From Vicinamibacteria bacterium (GTDB taxonomy: Bacteria; Acidobacteriota; Vicinamibacteria; Fen-336), in assembly GCA_035570235.1 (NCBI GenBank), contig DATMML010000068.1, forward strand, positions 1 to 34,783: a DNA stretch of 34,783 nucleotides. The letters run 5' to 3'. Below are positions 8,373 through 14,599 of this stretch, piece after piece. The notes under the pieces are model-generated. The model was not told the DNA's origin and searched no databases. It saw only the letters and a program-made list of their open reading frames with translations. Both the position numbers and the translations under genes were made by a program. Each line of letters opens with the position of its first letter. Position 1 is the first letter of the stretch.

Positions 8373-8732
8373 TTAAGCTATCTGCGCCGCAAGGCGACGG
8401 AAGTCGTCAACCACAACCTCCAGCCCACGCCGGGCCTCCGCGGAGATCCGCTGGAAGGTGAGGCCAAAGGAGTGCGTCCCCCGGGTCCCGGTCCGCGCCC
8501 ATTTGACCACCGCCGGCAGCCGAGAGTGGGACACCTTGCGACCGATCCTCACCTCCAGGACCACGCGCGTGCCGGCCGGCGGGGGGTCCACCTCGCAGGC
8601 CACTCGCCCTCCCCGCGGGCTCAGGTCGGTCAGATAGGCGACGAAACGCCGCCGCCCGCGGACCACCCGACAGGGCGCCACATAAGGTTGAATGCGGGGC
8701 GTCCTCCGCTTTTCGGTGATGCGCGCGCCCAT
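8373..8732 (-). CDS. PilZ domain protein (c-di-GMP binding type)
   Basis: A 119-residue single PilZ domain. The two c-di-GMP contact motifs are visible: RxxxR at residues 9-13 (RRTPR) and D/NxSxxG at 36-41 (DLSPRG). A beta-barrel follows, with strands such as GTRVVLEVRIG and SHSRLPAVVKWAR. Free-standing PilZ proteins relay c-di-GMP levels to motility, exopolysaccharide or lipid machinery. The start at 8732 has a strong GGAGGGAG ribosome site. It sits 29 nt downstream of plsC and directly abuts the HEAT-like gene, so those are possible partners. Binding needs testing, but the key residues are intact. Confidence 0.88.
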   Translation of the reverse strand: MGARITEKRRTPRIQPYVAPCRVVRGRRRFVAYLTDLSPRGGRVACEVDPPPAGTRVVLEVRIGRKVSHSRLPAVVKWARTGTRGTHSFGLTFQRISAEARRGLEVVVDDFRRLAAQIA

Positions 8733-8761
8733 GCTCCCTCCGAACCCTCGCCGGTTCCTGC

Positions 8762-9463
8762 CTAGACGGAAAGCGCGGCCGCGATCCGATCGCGGACGAC
8801 AGCCATGAGGCGGTCGCGCTCCTCGTAACTGTACGACGCTGCGTCCTCCGGGTCCAGGACCCGCACCCGCACCGTCCCCGGGCAGATGCGGAAGCTGCCC
8901 GGGGGCATCAAACGGTGGGCCCCGAGGATGGCCACGGGCACGATCCGACTCCCCGCGTCGATGGCGACCACGAAACCCCCCTTCTTGAATTCCCCCAGCT
9001 CCCCCGTCCGGCTTCGCGTCCCTTCCGGGAAAATGATGAAGTTGCTTCCGGCCTTGAGCGACTCCACCGCCCGGGCGATGGCCCGTTTGGACTGGATCGG
9101 GTCCTTCCGGTTGACGTCGATGAAACCGGCGAACTTCAGGCAGTAGTGGACAAAGGGGAAACGATAGAGCTCTCTCTTGACGACCGCCTTGAACTCCACG
9201 TGCAAGAGCCCGAAAAGGAGGGCCGCGTCCAGGTGGCTGGCGTGGTTCGGCATCAGGATGGTGTTGCGGGGCGCTCGTAGGTGCTCCGTTCCTTCTATGA
9301 CGACTCGGATCCCGGCCAGCCGGCAGGAGACCCGCACCGCAAACCGCGCCAGGCCATAAAGGAGGCGGGGCGAGCCCGCGAACCGGGCCAGGGGGTAGCC
9401 CAGGAGGCTGGCCAGGATCGCGTAGGGGCCTAGGAGGATGAGGACAAAGACGGTCCGGATCAA
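8762..9463 (-). CDS. plsC: Lysophospholipid acyltransferase (1-acyl-G3P acyltransferase)
   Basis: A 233-residue PlsC/LPLAT enzyme that acylates lysophosphatidic acid to phosphatidic acid at the inner membrane. The catalytic NHxxxxD box is NHASHLD (His74, Asp79), the substrate-binding block FPEGTR is at 145-150, and the later VPVAILGAHRLMP matches the fourth conserved block. A hydrophobic N-terminal helix (residues 4-28) anchors it. The start is TTG at 9463 with only a weak ribosome site. No better start is visible before the conserved region. It lies 40 nt after the HU gene and 29 nt before PilZ. Several PlsC paralogues are common, so it may be a specialised copy. Confidence 0.9.
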   Translation of the reverse strand: MIRTVFVLILLGPYAILASLLGYPLARFAGSPRLLYGLARFAVRVSCRLAGIRVVIEGTEHLRAPRNTILMPNHASHLDAALLFGLLHVEFKAVVKRELYRFPFVHYCLKFAGFIDVNRKDPIQSKRAIARAVESLKAGSNFIIFPEGTRSRTGELGEFKKGGFVVAIDAGSRIVPVAILGAHRLMPPGSFRICPGTVRVRVLDPEDAASYSYEERDRLMAVVRDRIAAALSV

Positions 9464-9503
9464 GGCGTTTCTGGAGGGCGCGGCCGGACCCGGGCGACGG
9501 GGA

Positions 9504-9827
9504 TCAGGATCCGGTCGTGGGGTTCGGGGTCGCGGCCTCTTCGGGAGGCGCCGCCCCGTTCAAGAGGAGCTTCAACTCCTTCCCCATCTTGAAGTAGGGG
9601 ATCTTCTTGGGCGGGACGTCCACCTTCTCCCCGGTCTTGGGGTTACGCCCTTTGCGGGGCGCGCGATTCCGGAAGCGGAAGCTTCCGAACCCCCGTATCT
9701 CGACCTCTTGCCCGCCCTGAAGAGCGGAAACCACGCTCTTGAGGGCGGCCTCGACGATGATGCCGGATTGGACCTGGGTGATGTCGAGGCGCTTCGCCAC
9801 GATGTTGATCAGGTCGGCCTTGGTCAT
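9504..9827 (-). CDS. HU/IHF family DNA-binding protein (IHF-beta-like)
   Basis: A 107-residue nucleoid protein. It begins MTKADLINIVAKRL, continues through the dimer core, and carries the DNA-binding arm signature GFGSFRFRNRAPRKGRNP, in which the RNP at the arm tip intercalates and bends DNA. PPKKIPYFKMGKELK closes the family domain, and a short Pro/Ala/Thr tail follows. By motif it is closest to IHF-beta/HU hybrids. The start chosen is ATG at 9827, as in family members. ATG at 9851 or TTG at 9857 would add 8 or 10 residues. It has its own strong promoter with a perfect palindrome and probably heads the plsC-PilZ operon. Confidence 0.93.
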   Translation of the reverse strand: MTKADLINIVAKRLDITQVQSGIIVEAALKSVVSALQGGQEVEIRGFGSFRFRNRAPRKGRNPKTGEKVDVPPKKIPYFKMGKELKLLLNGAAPPEEAATPNPTTGS

Positions 9828-9906
9828 CGCACTTCTCGCCGGCTCAGTCATTCGCAAGGACCCCCGCCTGCTCCCGGAGGAGATGCGAGTAGGCAGTCAA
9901 TTGAGA

Positions 9907-9934
9907 CGGCGGATTCTAGCCGGGAAATCCGCCG
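9907..9934. promoter_or_regulatory. Perfect 9-bp palindrome over the HU promoter
   Basis: CGGCGGATT at 9907-9915 and AATCCGCCG at 9926-9934 are exact inverted copies separated by 10 nt. One turn of helix between arms is the usual geometry of a dimeric regulator site. It covers the -10 and most of the spacer of the HU promoter, so a bound protein would block RNA polymerase. Confidence 0.55.
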
Positions 9935-9941
9935 AAGTCAA
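9913..9941 (-). promoter_or_regulatory. Sigma70-type promoter for the HU/IHF gene
   Basis: On the minus strand, TTGACT (9941-9936), a 17-nt spacer and TAGAAT (9918-9913) form a near-consensus promoter. The start site would be about 9906, roughly 80 nt before the chosen ATG. Confidence 0.65.
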
Positions 9942-9957
9942 GGAACCATTGGGAGAT

Positions 9958-9976
9958 CCGGCTCCGACCGAGCCGG
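9958..9976 (-). terminator. Hairpin just after carD
   Basis: CCGGCTC (9958-9964) and GAGCCGG (9970-9976) form a 7-bp GC-rich stem with a 5-nt loop, starting 9 nt after the carD stop. There is no U-run, so it is a possible terminator or attenuator between carD and the HU promoter. Confidence 0.42.
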
Positions 9977-9984
9977 GCCCCCAC

Positions 9985-10530
9985 TTAGGCGTCCGAGGTG
10001 CGGCGGGGGCCTACCGGCTTCTGAGCCGGCTTGGTCCGCGGGCTGAAGGTCTTGCTGAGAGCGCGGTCCACCCGCTCCTCTACAGAGGCGGTCGGTTTCT
10101 CTTCCACCTCGGCTATCTCACTAACCAGCAAGAACTTAGCTCGATCGAGCATGCGCTTCTCGCGGAACGACAGGCTCTTCTTTCGGGAGAGATACGTGAG
10201 CCCCTTGAGGACGATCGCCACCTCGTAGAGGCTTCCCGTGCGCATCTTGTCCGAGTTCTCCTTGAATCTCCCCTTCCAGTTCGGGTGCTGGTCTATGGTT
10301 CCGTCGCCGAGGAGGTTGAAGATCTTGCGCACGTCGGTGGCGGTAATCACGTGGCGCAGACCCACCCCGTCCGCGTTCTGCTGTGGCACCCAGACACGGG
10401 AATCGTTCGAGAGGATCCGTAGCTGGTAGAGGCTGATCTTCCCCGTGGGTGTGGGTCGGGTTTGGATGCTTTCGACGACACCGACACCGTGGTTCGGGTA
10501 GATGACCTTCTCACCGACCTGGAAAACCAC
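9985..10530 (-). CDS. carD: CarD family transcriptional regulator
   Basis: A 181-residue CarD/CdnL-type protein. The N-terminal Tudor-like RNA-polymerase-interaction domain (residues 1-70, starting MVFQVGEKVIYPNHGVGVV) binds the beta subunit. The C-terminal helical domain (about 75-165, with the W of PNWKGRF and KKSLSFREKRMLDRAK) contacts the promoter DNA fork. These proteins stabilise open complexes, notably at rRNA promoters. A basic Pro/Lys tail (165-181) is extra. The start is GTG at 10530, preceded by GAGAGG at good spacing. It is transcribed from its own promoter at about 10.6 kb. Confidence 0.95.
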   Translation of the reverse strand: MVFQVGEKVIYPNHGVGVVESIQTRPTPTGKISLYQLRILSNDSRVWVPQQNADGVGLRHVITATDVRKIFNLLGDGTIDQHPNWKGRFKENSDKMRTGSLYEVAIVLKGLTYLSRKKSLSFREKRMLDRAKFLLVSEIAEVEEKPTASVEERVDRALSKTFSPRTKPAQKPVGPRRTSDA

Positions 10531-10593
10531 ACTGACCTCTCTTTCTCAGGGTTCGGGTGGGTTGCCTGCGGGCACTCGATAGGCCGAGTACGT

Positions 10594-10622
10594 AGTGTAC
10601 CAAAGCCGCGGGCAGCGGGCAA
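10594..10622 (-). promoter_or_regulatory. Sigma70-type promoter for carD
   Basis: Minus-strand TTGCCC (10622-10617), exactly 17 nt, then TACACT (10599-10594). The predicted start is near 10587, leaving a leader of about 57 nt before the GTG at 10530. Confidence 0.55.
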
Positions 10623-10753
10623 ATCCCAACCGGAGCCCGGCGGGCTGAGGGCGAGACGGAGAACCCGCCAGCCAGAAGCCGAGGGTGAGCCTAACGGGCT
10701 GGCCCGAGGACGACGCGGGAGGCGATGGATGGTGACATGGCGGCCTCCTTTCC

Positions 10754-11869
10754 CTACAGCGTCCGGCGGTACTCTACCAAGCCCTGAACGCAGGAATCCA
10801 CGTCCTGCTCGGTGTTGAAGAAATGAGTAGCGATCCGGATTCCCTCCGGTCGCTCCGTCACCGAAATCCCGAGCTCCTTCAAGAACGATCTAGCCCGTCC
10901 CGGTTCCGGCACCAGGCAGAGGGTCTGACCCGACCGGTGGTCACCCCCGGGCGACAGTACCTCGAAGCCTTGCTTGCCCAGCCGGAATGTGAGGTACATG
11001 TTGAGGGCGAGAACGCGATCGGCGATGGCGCCGGTGCCGATGCCCTGGATGTAGTCGACGGCCGCGCCCAGGGCGAAAATCTGCGCAAACGCAGGGCACC
11101 CCATTTCCGTTCGGCGGTTCCCGGGCAGGAGTCGGATCTGGCGGTTGTCGAAAGCGAACGGGTCCTCCACGCTCAACCATCCGATGGCTCGGGGGGGACG
11201 CGCGCCCAGGATCTTGCCGCTCACATAGACGAACCCCGTCCCGTACCCGGCGCACAGCCACTTGTGGCCGGTCGTGGCCAGGGCGTCGATGCCACTCCGC
11301 CGCACGTCCACCGGGAACGCTCCCACCGACTGGCTGCCGCACACCACAAAGTGTCGGTCCCCCTTCAGGGCCCCGAAAGCGCCTAGATCCTGCCGGCAGC
11401 CGTTAGAGAACTGCACGTGGCTGATCGCGATGGTGGACGCGCGGGGAGCCTGTTCGAGCGCGAAGGATTCCAACCGGAGCACACCCTCCACCGCAGGCAT
11501 GAAATGCACCTTCGTCCCGCGGTGTATCCAGGGCAGAGTCACGGTTGGGAACTCAAGCTCGTCGGAGAGGACGGGGCCGTCCTCGCCCAAAAGGTCCACG
11601 ATCAAGTTGATCCCGGTCGAGGTGTTGGGCACGAAGGCTATCTCCTCAGCCTCCGCCCCCACGAGGCGCGCGACCTTCGCGCGCACCGTCTCCCTCATGT
11701 CGAGCCACTGGTCCCAATCCCCGTCACCGCCGCTCTCCAGCGAGCGGTAGAAGGCGTCGACCGCCTCGCGCACCTGCCGTGGTGGGGGACCGGCAGCGGC
11801 CGCGTTCAGGTACACGTGGCTCTGGAGACCTGGAAAGTCCTGCCGGACTTCGTCCCAGGGAGAGGCCAT
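10754..11869 (-). CDS. Class V aminotransferase-fold protein with Cys at the PLP Asp site
   Basis: A 371-residue PLP-dependent fold-type I protein of the NifS/CsdA/isopenicillin-N-epimerase-like group. It begins WDEVRQDFPGLQSHVYLNAA and has NTSTGIN (phosphate loop), HVQFSNG, and TTGHKWLCAGYGTGF with Lys203 as the expected Schiff-base lysine. The residue normally Asp in 'VDGAQSVG', which pairs with the pyridine nitrogen of PLP, is Cys177 here (VVCGSQSVG, codon TGC at 11341-11339). A desulfurase active-site cysteine loop is not evident. Lyase, epimerase or non-catalytic roles are possible. ATG at 11869 was chosen. GTG at 11896 would add nine residues. It is divergent from the TPR gene. Confidence 0.88.
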   Translation of the reverse strand: MASPWDEVRQDFPGLQSHVYLNAAAAGPPPRQVREAVDAFYRSLESGGDGDWDQWLDMRETVRAKVARLVGAEAEEIAFVPNTSTGINLIVDLLGEDGPVLSDELEFPTVTLPWIHRGTKVHFMPAVEGVLRLESFALEQAPRASTIAISHVQFSNGCRQDLGAFGALKGDRHFVVCGSQSVGAFPVDVRRSGIDALATTGHKWLCAGYGTGFVYVSGKILGARPPRAIGWLSVEDPFAFDNRQIRLLPGNRRTEMGCPAFAQIFALGAAVDYIQGIGTGAIADRVLALNMYLTFRLGKQGFEVLSPGGDHRSGQTLCLVPEPGRARSFLKELGISVTERPEGIRIATHFFNTEQDVDSCVQGLVEYRRTL

Positions 11870-11999
11870 AGGGGACGAGAATACCGCAAAAGACACGGGG
11901 TGACTCGGCCTCTCGACCGCGGGAGCGGCGGGGCAGCGCTCGGAGTCGCAGGGCGATGACTCCCCCGTTCAAGCGATCCGGTCCCACTGATAAAGAACT

Positions 12000-12020
12000 G
12001 GTCACCTCGGAAACGTGACC
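12000..12020. promoter_or_regulatory. Inverted repeat in divergent intergenic region
   Basis: GGTCAC (12000-12005) and GTGACC (12015-12020) are exact inverted arms with a 9-nt centre, between the divergent aminotransferase and TPR genes. It looks like an operator half-site pair. No regulator gene is adjacent. Confidence 0.3.
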
Positions 12021-12122
12021 GCCGCCGGCACCCCTCGCTTCCAAGGAGCCTTCCTCGTGCCCGGCTCTTGCCTGGACAGCCAGGGGTTTCCGCAGACGGG
12101 AAGTTGGGTGTAAGCTACTGCT

Positions 12123-13211
12123 ATGATGGAAGTTGGTGCCGTGGTCGCTACCAGTGAGCAAAGGCCGAGTCGGGCCCGTGGGGAGTCCTGGGTCGGAAGT
12201 CGTTTGTCACAAAAGCATCGTGCCATCTCGGCTGAGCTAAGGAACGCTCGAGGCGCAGCCAAAGGCGCGGAGACGGCGCTCAGAGCACCATCCTGGGCCT
12301 TCGCCTGCGCTCTCATCACCTTCTTGGGTCTAACACCCGGCTGCAGTCAGAAGCAGCCGGAGCCAGCCAAGCGCGATTCCGGTCTCTTCACGCTCGGGAC
12401 CCAGCCCGCTGCCCTTCCTTCTGGGACGGCGGAGTTGCCGACCGGTCCAGGGGCCAAGGACTTCGAGGAAGGACGTCGGCTCCTCGCCGAGGGCCGGGCT
12501 TCCGAGGCTCTTCCCCTCTTGGTTAGGGCAGCCAGTGATGCACCCTCCAACGCCATGTATCAAAGCGTGTGCGGTCAGGCCCTCTGGGCCACCGGCGCCC
12601 GCGACGAGGCTCTCGTTCGTTATACCCGCGCCGCGCAGCTCGCCCCTGACACTTTCCGACTACAACTGGCAAAGGCCCTCGATGCTTCCGGAAAGTCTGC
12701 GGAGGCGATAACGGAATACCAGGGCGTCTTGGCCAAGGATCCGTCAAACGCACGTGTGTCCGAGGACCTGGGCCATCTCCTTTTCCGCACCGGACAGTAC
12801 TCAAGCGCGGCTCCGCTCTTGCGCCGAGCCGTAGACACTCGGGGGGACGACCCCGTCCTGCAACAGGAACTCGCGTACGCCCTCGAACAGTCGGGCCAAC
12901 CAGCTCAGGCAGTAGACGTTTATCGCAACGTTCTGCGGCTTGCCCCGGAGGCGGACGTGACTCGGGGTCGGCTGGCGGAGGTCCTCTTCCAGCAGGGCAA
13001 GAAGGATGAAGCTATCGCCCTCACCCAGGAAGGCCTACGACGCACCCCGGACGTGCCCATCCTTCACCGTAACCTGGGGAGTCTGCTTGAGCGCTCCGGT
13101 CGAACCGCGGAGGCGATCCAGGAGTACAGGGCCTACGCGCGCCTTGCCCCCAACGCTCCCGACGTCAAGGAATTGCTCGACCACGCAGATCGCCTGGGAA
13201 GCGGTTCATAG
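12123..13211 (+). CDS. TPR-repeat protein, probably membrane-anchored or lipoprotein
   Basis: A 362-residue protein with a long basic N-terminus, a hydrophobic helix at about 58-72 and then LTPGC with Cys74. This could be an imperfect lipobox, or the helix may simply anchor the protein. Residues 75-108 are a Pro/Ser linker. Residues 110-355 hold about seven tetratricopeptide repeats with the usual W/Y..L...A.A pattern (for example ARDEALVRYTRAAQLAPD, GQPAQAVDVYRNVLRLAPE, GRTAEAIQEYRAYARLAPN). TPR arrays bind partner proteins. The start is uncertain: ATG ATG at 12123 lacks a ribosome site and the first 50 residues look unlike a signal. Base use is less GC-biased at its 5' end. Confidence 0.8.
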   Translation: MMEVGAVVATSEQRPSRARGESWVGSRLSQKHRAISAELRNARGAAKGAETALRAPSWAFACALITFLGLTPGCSQKQPEPAKRDSGLFTLGTQPAALPSGTAELPTGPGAKDFEEGRRLLAEGRASEALPLLVRAASDAPSNAMYQSVCGQALWATGARDEALVRYTRAAQLAPDTFRLQLAKALDASGKSAEAITEYQGVLAKDPSNARVSEDLGHLLFRTGQYSSAAPLLRRAVDTRGDDPVLQQELAYALEQSGQPAQAVDVYRNVLRLAPEADVTRGRLAEVLFQQGKKDEAIALTQEGLRRTPDVPILHRNLGSLLERSGRTAEAIQEYRAYARLAPNAPDVKELLDHADRLGSGS

Positions 13212-13459
13212 ACAAGAGGGTCGGAGGGCAAGTGGAGTTGCATCGAGTCTCGCCCTCTGGCTACCCTACCCCCCCCCGGGGAGGCGGAAAGATCCACCAA
13301 CACCTAGCCCCACCGGTCTCGTATCCTTCGCCTGTCCTCAAGTTGGTGGACAGAGAGCCCACGACAACACACGATTCCTTCCACTGGGCCGCTGACCGAG
13401 GTGGGCCAGGCTCGGGGCGTTCGTCGCTGACCCGTCAAGATGTGGGATGATTGGGCCGC

Positions 13460-13548
13460 GCCGGAGTGGCGAAACTGGCAGACGCGCGGGACTCAAAATC
13501 CCGAGAGCTTCCAAGCTCGTGTGGGTTCGATTCCCACCTCCGGCACCA
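13460..13548 (+). tRNA. tRNA-Leu (anticodon CAA)
   Basis: The acceptor GCCGGAG (13460-13466) pairs with CTCCGGC, followed by A and an encoded CCA (13546-13548). The anticodon stem CGGGA/TCCCG encloses loop CTCAAAA with anticodon CAA at 13494-13496, which reads UUG. A long variable arm (GAGCTT-CC-AAGCTC) marks a class II tRNA, and the T arm is GTGGG-TTCGATT-CCCAC. All stems pair. Confidence 0.97.
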
Positions 13549-13584
13549 GCCCACCAACGACTTCACGCGGCGTAGCGAAGGGGG

Positions 13585-13613
13585 TTGAACGAGCGTCTTC
13601 CAATGCGTATACT
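13585..13613 (+). promoter_or_regulatory. Sigma70-type promoter for the mazEF-like operon
   Basis: TTGAAC (13585-13590), a 17-nt spacer and TATACT (13608-13613) are close to consensus. Transcription would begin near 13620, leaving about 17 nt of leader with the GGAGG ribosome site before the antitoxin ATG. Confidence 0.65.
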
Positions 13614-13622
13614 CATTGTATA
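13601..13622. promoter_or_regulatory. Nested inverted repeats, likely antitoxin operator
   Basis: Two overlapping palindromes sit on the -10: CAATG (13601-13605) with CATTG (13614-13618), and TATAC (13608-13612) with GTATA (13618-13622). Toxin-antitoxin operons are typically repressed by the antitoxin binding such sites. Confidence 0.5.
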
Positions 13623-13636
13623 GCCGTGGAGGAGGC

Positions 13637-13879
13637 ATGCAGACCAAGATCCAGAAATGGGGGAACAGCCTGGGCGTACGTATCCCGCGGTCCTTTGCGG
13701 CGGAGGCCGAGGTTGAAGCGGGCTCGGCCGTTGACATCTCCGTTGAGAAGGGTGGCCTCAGAATCCGGCCCGTGCGTCGGCGGCGCTATGCCCTCAGGGA
13801 ACTACTCAGGAAGATCACTCCGCGGAACATACACAAGGAGGTCGCGACCGGTGCGGCGGTAGGCCGAGAGGCCTGGTAG
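13637..13879 (+). CDS. mazE: MazE-like antitoxin, AbrB/SpoVT fold
   Basis: An 80-residue antitoxin. Residues 1-47 form the swapped-hairpin DNA-binding domain, with the signature KIQKWGNSLGVRIPRS and then a VEAG..VDISV strand pair. Residues 48-80 are basic and flexible, the part that in this family wraps around the toxin dimer. It should neutralise the MazF-like protein and repress their shared promoter. ATG at 13637 is preceded by GGAGGAGG. The stop directly abuts the toxin GTG, so the two are translationally coupled. The operon lies 88 nt downstream of tRNA-Leu, a common landing place for mobile genes. Confidence 0.9.
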   Translation: MQTKIQKWGNSLGVRIPRSFAAEAEVEAGSAVDISVEKGGLRIRPVRRRRYALRELLRKITPRNIHKEVATGAAVGREAW

Positions 13880-14230
13880 GTGGCTGCACAGTATGTCCCA
13901 GAGCGGGGAGAGATTGTCTGGCTTGAGTTCAACCCTCAAGCGGGTCATGAACAGGCAGGCAGGCGTCCAGCACTGGTTGTCTCGCCGGGCTCGTACAACC
14001 GGAGGGTTGGTCTGGCCCTCTTCTGCCCCGTCACCTCGCAGGTCAAAGGGTACCCGTTTGAGGTTGCGCTTCCCCCTGGACTGGAAGTGCAGGGCGCCAT
14101 CCTGTCGGACCAGGTGAAGAGCCTTGACTGGCGCGTCAGGAGGGCACGGCAAATATGCAGGGTCCCACGTTCGGTCTTGGATGAGACAATGGGGCGAATC
14201 CTCGCGTTAGTCGATCCGGATGCTCGCTAA
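13880..14230 (+). CDS. mazF: MazF-like endoribonuclease toxin
   Basis: A 116-residue toxin of the PemK/MazF family, which cuts mRNA at short sequence motifs and halts growth. The N-terminal RGEIVWLEFNPQAGHEQAGRRPALVVSP is diagnostic in form: Arg28/Arg29 and Thr52 (CPVTSQ) fall where the catalytic Arg and Thr of E. coli MazF lie. LSDQVKSLDW follows the usual dimer strand. Full length and without frame damage, so it is probably active. GTG at 13880 starts immediately after the antitoxin stop. The cleavage sequence cannot be predicted here. Confidence 0.93.
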   Translation: MAAQYVPERGEIVWLEFNPQAGHEQAGRRPALVVSPGSYNRRVGLALFCPVTSQVKGYPFEVALPPGLEVQGAILSDQVKSLDWRVRRARQICRVPRSVLDETMGRILALVDPDAR

Positions 14231-14599
14231 GAAGCATCTCTGGACTCCTCCGCAAAGAGAAAAAGTTGCCGGCGGCTAACGGGATCGGCAATAAGCGCCC
14301 CGCCTGCAGTCTGGTTTCGCCAAGCCGGCGAAATAGAGAGTCCTCCGGTTTCTCAAGTCGCTGCTTCTGAAGAGGTTCGGCTCCCAGAACTGCCCGCTAG
14401 GACCGCGTCGCCCCAAACGTCCGTGTGACGGCGCCCACAGCCGCTCCCCCGTCCTGCGGTAAAATTCTTCACGGCGGCGAGTCTTCCCGTTCTTCCAGGT
14501 TCGGGCGGAGACGCCGGGCTGCTCGTTGCGGTGGACGTGGACTAACGAACCCTCTCCAGGTGGGGACGAGGACCAACGTACTTTTTCCAGGTGGGGGAC
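14231..14599. other. Intergenic region with one hairpin, no gene seen
   Basis: This gap between mazF and the propeller gene holds one good hairpin (14315-14333) and otherwise nothing I can support. The long minus-strand frame crossing it is a shadow of the propeller gene. GGTGGGGG just before 14600 is that gene's ribosome site. Confidence 0.5.
14315..14333 (+). terminator. Hairpin downstream of mazF
   Basis: TTTCGCC (14315-14321) and GGCGAAA (14327-14333) form a 7-bp stem with loop AAGCC, about 85 nt after the mazF stop. It has no T-run, so termination is plausible but not certain. Confidence 0.4.
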
